A stretch of 64,000 bases of DNA from SFWF01 sp045537915 (lineage in GTDB: Bacteria; Bacillota; Clostridia; Oscillospirales; Acutalibacteraceae): contig JAZSQK010000030.1 of the NCBI GenBank assembly GCA_045537915.1, forward strand, positions 49,252 to 113,251, read 5' to 3'. Position numbers and translations under genes: made by a program. Shown one piece after another: positions 16,952-24,920 of this stretch (positions are counted from its first letter, which is position 1; each line of letters begins with the position of its first letter). The notes beneath the pieces were generated by a model. The model ran no database searches and was not told the origin of the DNA. It saw nothing but the letters and a program-made list of their open reading frames with translations.

Positions 16952-18016
16952 ATGACAAAAATAGATATATTTTCCGGATTTTTAGGAGCCGGTAAGACAA
17001 CACTTATAAAAAAGCTGATTGAGGAAGCCTATAAAGGAGAAAAGGTCGTGCTCATTGAAAATGAGTTCGGAGAGATTGGAATTGACGGGGGCTTTTTAAA
17101 AGAGGCGGGAGTACAGATAAATGAAATGAACTCGGGCTGTATTTGTTGCAGTCTGGTAGGCGATTTCAGTGCGGCTCTAAAAAAGGTAATCAATGAATAT
17201 TCTCCTGACAGGGTTATAATTGAGCCCTCGGGAGTCGGAAAATTATCTGACGTTATTCTTGCTGTAGAAGAAGCAAGGCTTTCTGATGCGGTTTTAAACG
17301 GATTTACGACGGTTGTTGATGTTAATAAATGTAATATGTACATAAAGAACTTTGGTGAGTTCTTCTTGAATCAGGTAGAGCATGCGGCTACAATAGTTTT
17401 AAGTCACACCGGCGGCGCCGATGAGAAAAAAATAAAAGCATGTGTCGATCTGCTTAAAGAACACAACGGTAAAGCACTTATTGTTACTACCGATTGGAAA
17501 GAGCTTACGGGAAAACAACTATTAGACGCTATTGAGCGTAAAAACACCCTTGAGGATGTGCTCCATGAGCTGCATCATATTGATGAGTGTCCCTGCTGCC
17601 ATGAACACCACCATCACCATGACGAATGTGATCACGAGCACCGCCACGAACACCATCATGATCACCACGAACACGGTGAAGAGTGCGAATGCTCTTGTCA
17701 CCACGAACATCACCACCACGAACATCACCATCATCATGCAGATGAGGTGTTTACATCCTTTGGCAGAGAAACTGCAAAGAGATTTACATTAGAGGCTATA
17801 AAGACTGCGCTTGATGCGCTTTGCGATGAGAACAGGTTCGGAGCTGTACTTCGTGCCAAGGGAATTGTTGAGTCAGAGGACGGCGGTTGGATACATTTTG
17901 ACTATATCCCCGGAGAATCGGACGTAAGATACGGCTCGGCAGATATTACGGGAAGGCTTTGTGTTATAGGAGCAGAGCTTCACGAGCAAGAAATATCCGA
18001 ACTTTTTGGTTTATAA
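16952..18016 (+). CDS. CobW/COG0523 metal GTPase with His-rich loop
   Basis: A G3E GTPase of the CobW family, whose members act as zinc (sometimes cobalt or nickel) chaperones. The P-loop is FSGFLGAGKTTLIKKL, the metal-binding CxCC motif is SGCICC, and IIEPSGVG plus SHTGGADEKK complete the G domain (about residues 1-190). Residues about 207-265 are a striking linker of His, Glu, Asp and Cys with about 30 histidines and several cysteines (CPCC, CECSC). The C-terminal CobW-C domain follows (RFGAVLRAKGIVES, GGWIHFDY). A perfect AAGGAG ribosome binding site precedes the ATG. The next gene encodes a second CobW-like protein. I see no Zur box upstream, so zinc control is not shown by the sequence. 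Confidence 0.92.
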   Translation: MTKIDIFSGFLGAGKTTLIKKLIEEAYKGEKVVLIENEFGEIGIDGGFLKEAGVQINEMNSGCICCSLVGDFSAALKKVINEYSPDRVIIEPSGVGKLSDVILAVEEARLSDAVLNGFTTVVDVNKCNMYIKNFGEFFLNQVEHAATIVLSHTGGADEKKIKACVDLLKEHNGKALIVTTDWKELTGKQLLDAIERKNTLEDVLHELHHIDECPCCHEHHHHHDECDHEHRHEHHHDHHEHGEECECSCHHEHHHHEHHHHHADEVFTSFGRETAKRFTLEAIKTALDALCDENRFGAVLRAKGIVESEDGGWIHFDYIPGESDVRYGSADITGRLCVIGAELHEQEISELFGL

Positions 18017-18028
18017 GGAAGGTTTATT

Positions 18029-18973
18029 ATGAAGGATATTCCGGTTTATCTTTTTACGGGATTTTTAGAGTCGGGAAAAACTAAATTCATTAACGAAACG
18101 CTTGGCGACGAGAGGTTTAATGCAGGAGAGCCAACCCTTGTGATTCTTTGTGAAGAGGGAATAGAGGAATATGATATTTCAGGATATCCCGGCAAAAATG
18201 TATTTTTTGAGACCATAGACAACAAAGAGGAACTTTGCGAAAATCTGCTTTATAATCTCGTAAGTAAGTACTCAGCAGAGAGGGTAATTATAGAGTATAA
18301 CGGCATGTGGCTTCTGCAGGACCTGTATGCTGCGCTGCCCCAAAACTTTGTTCTTAATCAGGAATTTTGTTTTGTGGACTCTAACACAATACTTAATTAC
18401 AACGCCAATATGAGAAATCTGGTTTTCGATAAGTTCAGCACAGCCGAGCTTATTGTATTTAACCGAGTAGATGAAAACGCCGATATTATGCCTTTTCATA
18501 AGTTGGTCAGAGCCATAAGCCGTAAGGCCGACATTGCTTACGAATACAAAAGCGGCTATGTAAAGTATGACGATATAGTTGACCCCTTGCCATTTGATGT
18601 AAATGCTGATATTATTGAAATTGCCGATAAGGATTATGCACTATGGTTTCAGGATATGATGAATGATATCGGCAAATATGTTGGAAAGACTCTTAAATTC
18701 AAAGGAATAGTTGCTCGTGACGGAAAGATACCCGACAATATCTTTGTCGTCGGCAGACACGTGATGAGCTGCTGTGCAGATGACATACAGTACTGCGGAA
18801 TAGCTTGTGACTGGAAGTCGAGCAAAATGCTAGGAACTAACGACTGGGTTGTTGTAACAGCAAAGCTTTCCTACGGTAATCATAAACTTTATAAAACGAA
18901 GGGCCCGTATCTCACGGCAGTATCGGTTGCCAAGACATCACAGCCTGAAGAAGCGGTAGCTACATTTTATTGA
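18029..18973 (+). CDS. CobW-like GTPase apparently fused to a YcgQ/DUF1980-like domain
   Basis: A 314-residue protein. The N-terminal half has a CobW-type P-loop (YLFTGFLESGKTKFINETL) and IIEYNGMW and FNRVDENAD in place of the G3 and G4 elements, but no CxCC motif. The C-terminal 110 residues (GKTLKFKGIVARDGKIPDN, VVGRHVMSCCADDIQYCG, then NDWVVVTAKLSYG) look like the C-terminal domain of YcgQ (DUF1980/TIGR03943), the partner of the YcgR permease normally found beside a CobW gene. Here no permease is present and the two parts are one polypeptide. Strong AAGGAAGG ribosome binding site, 12 bases after the first cobW. The domain call is from memory of the family, so moderately sure. Confidence 0.75.
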   Translation: MKDIPVYLFTGFLESGKTKFINETLGDERFNAGEPTLVILCEEGIEEYDISGYPGKNVFFETIDNKEELCENLLYNLVSKYSAERVIIEYNGMWLLQDLYAALPQNFVLNQEFCFVDSNTILNYNANMRNLVFDKFSTAELIVFNRVDENADIMPFHKLVRAISRKADIAYEYKSGYVKYDDIVDPLPFDVNADIIEIADKDYALWFQDMMNDIGKYVGKTLKFKGIVARDGKIPDNIFVVGRHVMSCCADDIQYCGIACDWKSSKMLGTNDWVVVTAKLSYGNHKLYKTKGPYLTAVSVAKTSQPEEAVATFY

Positions 18974-18974
18974 T

Positions 18975-19601
18975 ATGGAAGTTAGAATTGTACCAACGAG
19001 GAATTACTACACAAACTGTTATTTGCTTTATGATGATACTTGCGCCGTTATAATCGATCCGGGAGAGGAAGATGAGCGCATTCTCGACTTTGCGAGGGAT
19101 AATAAGGATAAGCCTGAAAAGCTTATTTTGCTTACTCACTGCCATTTTGACCATATCGAAGGAGTAGGTTCGGTCAAGCAAGTCTGGAGCGATGCAGAGG
19201 TTGTAATCGGCAAATACGAAGTAGAGGGACTTGCAAACAATACCATAAATTTGTCTGGTGTATTATCTCAAAAAATAATAACAGTAGGGGCAGACCGAAC
19301 GGTTGATGACCTTGACACGATAAAAATCGGCAATAATACTTTTTTGGTGTTTCACACACCGGGACACACTGTCGGCAGTGTGTGTTACCTTATTGATGAT
19401 ATCCTGTTCAGCGGGGATCTTATTTTCAGAAACAGTATCGGCAGAACCGATTTTCCAACCTCTGATTATAAAAGCATGACACTTTCGCTGAAAAGAGTAT
19501 TAATGCTTGATAAAGAGGTCAGAGTGCTTTCGGGTCACGGTATGCCATCAACTATAGGTTATGAGATTAATAATAATCCGTTTGTTAAATTTTCTGTATA
19601 G
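18975..19601 (+). CDS. Metallo-beta-lactamase-fold hydrolase (glyoxalase II-like)
   Basis: A 208-residue hydrolase that should bind two metal ions. The ligands are visible: THCHFDHIEG, HTPGHTVGS, FSGDLIFRNSIGRTDFP and SGHG. This layout is that of the short glyoxalase II-like group (YcbL type), which acts on thioesters or persulfide-type substrates in the few members studied; the substrate here is unknown. It starts one base after the CobW-like gene stop, so it belongs to the same operon and may need the metals these GTPases handle, which is inference. Confidence 0.88.
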   Translation: MEVRIVPTRNYYTNCYLLYDDTCAVIIDPGEEDERILDFARDNKDKPEKLILLTHCHFDHIEGVGSVKQVWSDAEVVIGKYEVEGLANNTINLSGVLSQKIITVGADRTVDDLDTIKIGNNTFLVFHTPGHTVGSVCYLIDDILFSGDLIFRNSIGRTDFPTSDYKSMTLSLKRVLMLDKEVRVLSGHGMPSTIGYEINNNPFVKFSV

Positions 19602-19641
19602 ATAAATCTGATATTAAATTTCATTGAAAAAAGGTGCGCTT

Positions 19642-21042
19642 ATGAATTGTTTAGGAATTGACTTTGGAACAACATCGGTTAAGGCGGTAATGTTCGACGA
19701 AAAGTTTAATGAAATAGCCTCTTCTTGCGAAGATTATACCCTAAAAACCAGTCAGGACAGGGTAGAGCTTGAGGCGCAGAAGTATTGGTCATTGCTGACT
19801 AACGCTATAGATAATGCAAGAAAAACTGCTGAAGTTTCTTGTCTTGCTATAGATACCCAGTGCGAAACACTTATACTAACCGACGAAAACGGGGAGCCTG
19901 TCCGTGATGCAATCGTATGGCTTGATAACCGTGCGACCGAGGAAGCAGAGCTTATTAACGATTACTTTGGAAGGAAAAAGGTTTTCGAGGTTACAGGTCA
20001 GCCTGAAGTAACTGCTACCTGGCCGGCGTGTAAGCTTCTTTGGGTTAAAAATAATGAGCCTGATGTCTGGGCTCGGACTAAAAAGATATTTTTACTCGAG
20101 GACTATCTCTTATATAAACTGACAGGAAGGTTTGTTACCGAAAAAACTCTTCAGTCCTCAAGCCTTTATTTTGATATCAGAAACGGCGGTTGGTGGGGCG
20201 AGATGCTGGACTATATCGGTGTCGAAGAACAAATGCTGCCCGAGCTTCTTGATAGCGGAATTCTTGTCGGAGAATATGAGGGTATAAAGGTTTCCACATC
20301 TGCTATGGATCAGGTTGCGGGTGCAATCGGCGCAGGTGTAATAAAACAGGGCATTATCAGTGAGATGACCGGCACAACTATGGCAATTTTTATGCCGACA
20401 AATTCTATACCCGAATTTGATGAGAACAGCTTTGTTCCTTGCCATTATAATTTTGACGGCTCTTATGCGCTTCTTTCCTGGAGCGCAACTGCGGGAATGG
20501 CGCTTAAATGGTTCCAACAGGCCTTTTTAGCCGACAAGAGCTTCAGAGAGCTTGATGAGATGGCTGAAAAAATCCCTGTCGGCAGCGATGGAGTAACCTT
20601 CTTGCCTTACCTTTGCGGTTCAACTATGCCAAAATACAATCCCGATGCAAGAGGCTCCTTTACAGGACTTACTCCCGAGCATACCGCAGCCCACTTTGTC
20701 CGCAGTATTATGGAATCGGTTTCCTGTATGCTGAAAAGCAACCTTGATTATTTAAAGGTACCTGTTGAGGAGATTCGCATTATGGGAGGAGGCGCTAAAA
20801 GCCCCCTGTGGTGCGGAATGAAGGCGGATATTACCGGAAAACGTCTTGTAACACTGAAAAATAAAGAAACCGCCTGTCTCGGTTCTGCGATATTGGCAGG
20901 TGTGGGTGCAGGGGTGTTTGATTCGGTAGATTCTGCTTGCAAGCAGATTGCAACCGATAAGGAGTATACACCGTCAGGTGCTGATTACAGTAAGGTCTAT
21001 GACAACTTTACCAGATTTGACGATGTCCTGAATATAAGATAG
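19642..21042 (+). CDS. FGGY family carbohydrate kinase (xylulokinase-like)
   Basis: Sugar kinase of the actin-like ATPase fold. It starts with the phosphate-1 motif LGIDFGTTSVKAVMFDEKF; the sugar-contact region IVWLDNRATEEAE, the AMDQVAGAIGAGV segment and the C-terminal adenosine motif RIMGGGAKSPLWCGMKADI are all present. 466 residues. The start at ATG 19642 follows AAAAAGGTG; a TTG at 19624 lies upstream of the ribosome binding site. The substrate is not readable: xylulose, fuculose or a related sugar is possible, and no sugar transporter or isomerase lies nearby. The perfect hairpin behind it ends the operon. Confidence 0.88.
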   Translation: MNCLGIDFGTTSVKAVMFDEKFNEIASSCEDYTLKTSQDRVELEAQKYWSLLTNAIDNARKTAEVSCLAIDTQCETLILTDENGEPVRDAIVWLDNRATEEAELINDYFGRKKVFEVTGQPEVTATWPACKLLWVKNNEPDVWARTKKIFLLEDYLLYKLTGRFVTEKTLQSSSLYFDIRNGGWWGEMLDYIGVEEQMLPELLDSGILVGEYEGIKVSTSAMDQVAGAIGAGVIKQGIISEMTGTTMAIFMPTNSIPEFDENSFVPCHYNFDGSYALLSWSATAGMALKWFQQAFLADKSFRELDEMAEKIPVGSDGVTFLPYLCGSTMPKYNPDARGSFTGLTPEHTAAHFVRSIMESVSCMLKSNLDYLKVPVEEIRIMGGGAKSPLWCGMKADITGKRLVTLKNKETACLGSAILAGVGAGVFDSVDSACKQIATDKEYTPSGADYSKVYDNFTRFDDVLNIR

Positions 21043-21051
21043 TATTAAAAG

Positions 21052-21080
21052 AAAAATGCCGTACTTTGTACGGCATTTTT
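21052..21080. terminator. Bidirectional terminator between the FGGY kinase and pyrI
   Basis: AAAAATGCCGTAC (21052-21064) and GTACGGCATTTTT (21068-21080) form a perfect 13-base-pair stem with a three-base loop. A-tract on one side and T-tract on the other allow it to stop the plus-strand kinase operon and the convergent minus-strand pyr operon. Confidence 0.92.
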
Positions 21081-21084
21081 TCGT

Positions 21085-21501
21085 CTATTTTGCTTTAGAT
21101 TCACAGTAAATACAACGATAAACCATATTTTCTCGGTCGGTAAGCTTGAAAACCTGTGGCAATTCCTGTTCAACAGTTGTTATACAACGGGGATTTCTGC
21201 ACTTAATGATATTTTCAATCCTCTTTGGAGGTTCTATTTTACCACGCTTCGTGTTTTTGCCGTCCTTGATAATATTAACAGTAATGCCGGGGTCAATGTA
21301 ACCTACAATTTCAAGGTTGAGGTCAATAACCTCGTTTATCTTAATAATATCCTTTTTACCCATTTTTACGCTGTCGGCATTGGTAATCAAAGCTACAAGA
21401 CAGGAAAGCTCGTCAAGATGTAAGGCCTTATAAAGATCCATTCCTTTACCGGCTTTAATGTGGTCGAGTACGATTCCGTTTTCGATAGGACTAATAATCA
21501 T
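21085..21501 (-). CDS. pyrI: Aspartate carbamoyltransferase regulatory subunit
   Basis: PyrI binds nucleotide effectors and holds catalytic trimers together in allosteric ATCase. The nucleotide-binding N-terminal domain (IENGIVLDHIKAGKGMDLYK) and a zinc ribbon at the C-terminus with four cysteines (CRNPRC and CIYC) are present. The length, 138 residues, is a little short of the enteric type. The gene abuts pyrB without any gap. Its presence means ATCase here should be feedback-regulated, unlike the Bacillus subtilis enzyme, which has no PyrI. Confidence 0.95.
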   Translation of the reverse strand: MIISPIENGIVLDHIKAGKGMDLYKALHLDELSCLVALITNADSVKMGKKDIIKINEVIDLNLEIVGYIDPGITVNIIKDGKNTKRGKIEPPKRIENIIKCRNPRCITTVEQELPQVFKLTDRENMVYRCIYCESKAK

Positions 21502-22416
21502 TTATTCCACCTCCAAAAGCTTCAGGATAAGCGCCATACGGATATATTTGCCGTTTCTTGCCTGTTCAAAGTATTTAGCTCTGGGGTCACGGTCAACGGC
21601 TACCGATATCTCATTAACACGGGGCAGGGGGTGCAGAATGCAAAGGTCTTTCTTTGCGTTTGTCAGCTTTTCGGGAGTCAGTATGTAGCTGTCCTTAAGG
21701 CGAATATAATCCTGTTCGTTGAAGAAGCGTTCCTTTTGCACACGTGTCATATAGAGAATATCAAGCTGAGGCATATACTTTTCAAGGTCGGTTGTTTCAA
21801 TAAACTCAATATTATTTGCCTGTAAAATTTCTTTCTTGATATATTCGGGAACTGTCAGCTCCGAGGGTGAGATGAGAATAAAGCGTGTGTTCTTATAGCG
21901 GGAGAGAGCGCCGATAAGGGAATGAACCGTTCTGCCGAATTTGAGGTCACCGCAGAAGCCAACCGTTAAACCGTCAAAGGTTCCTTTTTCACGGCTTATG
22001 GTTAAAAGGTCGGCAAGTGTCTGTGTCGGGTGGTTATGACCACCGTCACCTGCGTTTATTACAGGAACATCGGCATTCATTGAAGCAACAAGGGGAGCGC
22101 CTTCTTTGGGATGGCGCATTGCGATGATATCGGCATAGATGCTAACAATCTTTACGGTATCGGCAACACTTTCTCCCTTTGAGGAAGATGAACTCTGCGC
22201 CTCAGAAAAGCCGAGCACATTACCGCCAAGCTCATACATTGCCGCCTCGAAAGACAGTCTTGTTCTGGTGGATGGTTCAAAGAAAAGCGTCGCAAGTTTT
22301 TTGCTGTTGCACTTATTAGAATAAGCGTCAGGTCTTGTAATAATATCGTTTGCGGTTGCAATAAGCTGGTCTATTTCTTCTGTTGTCAGGTCAAGAATAT
22401 CAATCAGGCTTTTCAT
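21502..22416 (-). CDS. pyrB: Aspartate carbamoyltransferase catalytic subunit
   Basis: Condenses carbamoyl phosphate with aspartate, the committed step of pyrimidine synthesis. The carbamoyl-phosphate motif is FFEPSTRTRLSFEAAM, followed by the conserved SSSSKGES loop with Ser and Lys, MRHPKEGAP, HNHPTQTLADLLTI and HPLPRVNEI with the Arg that closes the active site. 304 residues. The gap to pyrE is four bases, and pyrI follows at once. Confidence 0.97.
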   Translation of the reverse strand: MKSLIDILDLTTEEIDQLIATANDIITRPDAYSNKCNSKKLATLFFEPSTRTRLSFEAAMYELGGNVLGFSEAQSSSSSKGESVADTVKIVSIYADIIAMRHPKEGAPLVASMNADVPVINAGDGGHNHPTQTLADLLTISREKGTFDGLTVGFCGDLKFGRTVHSLIGALSRYKNTRFILISPSELTVPEYIKKEILQANNIEFIETTDLEKYMPQLDILYMTRVQKERFFNEQDYIRLKDSYILTPEKLTNAKKDLCILHPLPRVNEISVAVDRDPRAKYFEQARNGKYIRMALILKLLEVE

Positions 22417-22420
22417 AAGA

Positions 22421-23077
22421 TTACTCCTTTGCTCCGTTTATCTCAAGATATTTCTTTATCCTGTCAACATTTTCTTTGTTTGAGGGATCCTCCTCAAGAT
22501 ACTCAATAATGTCATAAACATCAACAACCGAGTAAACAGGGAAACCAAATTCTGCCCCAACCTCTGCCATTGCGCTCTTCTCGGTTTGACCTTTTTCCTT
22601 TCGATCGACCATTACAAAGACCGCAGAAACCTTTGTGTCTTTAAGTTTAGAGAGGATTGACATACTTTCTCTGATGGCAGTTCCCGCAGTGATAACATCC
22701 TCAACAATTACGATTTCTTCGTTTTCCTTGGGTGTGTAGCCTACAAAAACGCCGCCTTCTCCGTGGTCCTTTTCTTCCTTGCGGTTAAAGAAGAAAGGCA
22801 CATCCAAACCGTTCTTTGAAAGGGCAACGGCAACCGAAACCGCAATCGGAATTCCTTTGTAAGCAGGACCGTAAAGAACGGTCTTTTTATTTCCTATTTT
22901 ATCAAAATAAGCCTTTGCATAAAATTCGCCGAGCTTTGAGATCTGATCTCCTGTTTTAATGTCTCCTGCATTAATAAAATAGGGTATTTTTCTGCCGCTT
23001 TTGGCAGTGAAATCGCCGAATTTAAGCACTCCTGCCGACTCTAAAAACTGAATAAATTCTCTCTTATAACCTTCCAT
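22421..23077 (-). CDS. pyrE: Orotate phosphoribosyltransferase
   Basis: Converts orotate and PRPP to OMP. The PRPP-binding motif is EIVIVEDVITAGTAIRESM, with LYGPAYKGIPIAVS upstream and the catalytic-loop lysines in FFNRKEEKDHGEGG. 218 residues. The ATG at 23077 has AAGGAGAAAAA upstream. About 230 bases of non-coding DNA separate it from pyrF, with a terminator and a hairpin array, so pyrE-pyrB-pyrI may be expressed partly apart from the upstream genes. Confidence 0.96.
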   Translation of the reverse strand: MEGYKREFIQFLESAGVLKFGDFTAKSGRKIPYFINAGDIKTGDQISKLGEFYAKAYFDKIGNKKTVLYGPAYKGIPIAVSVAVALSKNGLDVPFFFNRKEEKDHGEGGVFVGYTPKENEEIVIVEDVITAGTAIRESMSILSKLKDTKVSAVFVMVDRKEKGQTEKSAMAEVGAEFGFPVYSVVDVYDIIEYLEEDPSNKENVDRIKKYLEINGAKE

Positions 23078-23107
23078 TATGTTTTTCTCCTTCGTAGAAA
23101 TAATGAT

Positions 23108-23288
23108 TGATGAATTGTTTACGTTGCAAACATGAATTGATGCTTCGCATCATAAATTCTCGGAGGCTTCGCCCCCTCCATGATTTGAATTGAATCCTAT
23201 ATTCTTAATGCGCCGTGGCGCAATTCATGAAACATAGTTTCAATTTATGCCGCAAGGCAATTCACGAATCCGCAGGATTCAATTCATT
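23108..23288. repeat. Array of short hairpins separated by ATGAATT/AATTCAT spacers
   Basis: Between pyrF and pyrE lie at least six small hairpins with unrelated stems but shared spacers. They include GATGC-TTC-GCATC (23139-23151), GGAGGCTTCGCCCCCTCC (23162-23179), TGCGCC-GT-GGCGCA (23209-23222), GAAAC-ATA-GTTTC (23229-23241), TGCC-GCAA-GGCA (23248-23259) and GAATCC-GCA-GGATTC (23266-23280). Spacers in the right half read AATTCAT, AATTTAT, AATTCAC and AATTCAT at steps of 17-22 bases; in the left half they are ATGAATT in the reverse sense. Most loops are of three or four bases. No open frame fits. The origin is unknown to me: a REP-like or MITE-derived array is possible. Confidence 0.75.
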
Positions 23289-23311
23289 AAAAAGACCGTA
23301 CGGTCTTTTTT
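23289..23311 (-). terminator. Intrinsic terminator after pyrF
   Basis: AAAAAGACC (23289-23297) and GGTCTTTTT (23302-23310) flank a GTAC loop. The stem is symmetrical, so it could act on either strand, but on the minus strand it follows directly behind the pyrF stop codon (last base 23311) and ahead of the hairpin array. Confidence 0.75.
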
Positions 23312-24009
23312 TATCCTATAAACTCTGCACAGCAGCGTTCATATGCCGCAACAGGGTCTTCTGCTGCTGTAATAGGTCTGCCAACGACGATATAGTCTGA
23401 ACCTATTTTCTTTGCCTCGGCGGGTGTCATAACACGCTTCTGGTCGCCGACATCTCCGTCTGCAAAGCGAACGCCGGGGGTTACTGTTACAAAGTCATTA
23501 CCACAGGTATCGTGAACCTTACCTGCCTCAAGGGGAGAGCAGACAACTCCGTCAAGTCCTGCCTTTTTGGCATTAGCGGCATAGTGCATAACTACCTTGT
23601 CTATGGGTTCCTTTATTAAAAGGTCATTCTCCATAGCCTCCTGGTCGGTAGAGGTGAGCTGGGTTACTGCAATAAGAATCGGTCTTGTGCCGTCCTCTCG
23701 GGTAAGTCCGTCAATAGCCGCCTCCATCATTTTAACGGTGCCGCCGGCGTGAAGATTAGTCATATCTACATCAAGTCGGGAAAGCACCGACATACTCTTT
23801 TTTACGGTGTTAGGAATATCGTGGAGCTTGAGGTCGAGGAATATCTTGTGGCCTCTTTCTTTTATTTCTTTAACAATTTGCGGACCTTCAGCGTAAAAAA
23901 GCTCCATTCCGATTTTAACAAAGGGCTTTTTACCGGTAAATTTGTCCAGAAACTCAAGACAAGCCTCTTTACTTGAAAAATCACAGGCAATAATAACATC
24001 CTTACCCAT
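23311..24009 (-). CDS. pyrF: Orotidine 5'-phosphate decarboxylase
   Basis: Decarboxylates OMP to UMP, the last step of the pathway. The short class I form (232 residues) shows IIACDFSS at the start, KIGMELFY with the phosphate-site Lys, the catalytic FLDLKLHDIPNTV with its Lys-Asp pair, TPGVRFADGD and VGRPITAAEDPV. Its ATG overlaps the pyrD stop as TAATG. Confidence 0.96.
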   Translation of the reverse strand: MGKDVIIACDFSSKEACLEFLDKFTGKKPFVKIGMELFYAEGPQIVKEIKERGHKIFLDLKLHDIPNTVKKSMSVLSRLDVDMTNLHAGGTVKMMEAAIDGLTREDGTRPILIAVTQLTSTDQEAMENDLLIKEPIDKVVMHYAANAKKAGLDGVVCSPLEAGKVHDTCGNDFVTVTPGVRFADGDVGDQKRVMTPAEAKKIGSDYIVVGRPITAAEDPVAAYERCCAEFIG

Positions 24010-24920
24010 TACTTTACTCCTCCTATTATATCACTCAAATTATCAATATTATATTTTTTCATAACTGTGGGCAGTTGCTCAATAATGTCACGGCATATGA
24101 AAGGATCAATAAGGTTTGCCGCACCGATTTCAACTGCAGTTGCACCTGCGAGCATCATTTCAATTACATCCTCTGCGCTCGAAACTCCACCCATACCAAT
24201 GACCGGAATGTTAACGGCGTGTGCAACCTGATATACCATACGCAGAGCAACAGGGAAGATAGCGCTTCCCGAAAAACCACCCATTTTATTAGCAATTACC
24301 GGCTTTCTGGTTTTGAGATCAATTCTCATACCGAGAAGTGTGTTAATAAGGCTGATGCCGTCTGCACCTGCTTCTTCACAGGCCTTTGCTATCGACACAA
24401 TATCGGTAACATTGGGGGAAAGCTTTATGATTACGGGCTTTGTTGTAACCGCCTTTACGGCTCTTGTTACCTCGGCCGCAGCCTCGGGGTTAGTTCCGAA
24501 GCTCATTCCGCCGCCGTGAACATTAGGACAGCTTACATTAACCTCTAACCAGCCAACCTGGCTCTCCTTATCTAATCTTTCGCAGGTGTAGGCATAATCT
24601 TCAACCGAAAAGCCGCTCACATTTGCCATAACCGGCTTTCTAAAGCATTTTGAAAGTGTAGGCAGTTCCTCAGAAATGACCTTTTCAACCCCCGGGTTCT
24701 GAAGTCCTACGGCGTTTATCATTCCCGCAGTACACTCTGCAATTCTGGGGGTAGGGTTACCAAAACGGGGGTCCTTTGTGGTGCCTTTAAAAGAAAAGGT
24801 TCCAAGAATATTGATATCATAAAGCTCTGCAAATTCATAGCCGAATCCAAAGGTTCCACTGGCGGGGATAATGGGGTTGGAAAGTTCAATTCCACAAAGG
24901 TTGACGCTTAATTTTCCCAT
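24009..24920 (-). CDS. pyrD: Dihydroorotate dehydrogenase B, catalytic subunit
   Basis: The FMN-bearing subunit of the NAD-dependent class 1B enzyme, which works as a heterotetramer with PyrK. Visible motifs are IPASGTFGFGYEFAELYD, the active-site cysteine loop VNVSCPNVHGGGMSFG, VIIKLSPNVTDIV, GISLINTLLGMRID and GMGGVSSAEDVIEMMLAGA. Start: ATG 24920, after AAGGAGGAGATAAT. An in-frame codon at 24959 would add 13 residues and lies further inside pyrK. It overlaps pyrK by 13 bases, which suits equal production of the two subunits. Confidence 0.96.
   Translation of the reverse strand: MGKLSVNLCGIELSNPIIPASGTFGFGYEFAELYDINILGTFSFKGTTKDPRFGNPTPRIAECTAGMINAVGLQNPGVEKVISEELPTLSKCFRKPVMANVSGFSVEDYAYTCERLDKESQVGWLEVNVSCPNVHGGGMSFGTNPEAAAEVTRAVKAVTTKPVIIKLSPNVTDIVSIAKACEEAGADGISLINTLLGMRIDLKTRKPVIANKMGGFSGSAIFPVALRMVYQVAHAVNIPVIGMGGVSSAEDVIEMMLAGATAVEIGAANLIDPFICRDIIEQLPTVMKKYNIDNLSDIIGGVK

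Noticed and set aside
16900..16952. Zur box controlling the cobW pair
   Set aside because: No AATCATTATGATT-like or TCGTAATNATTACGA-like dyad upstream of the trmB-cobW junction.
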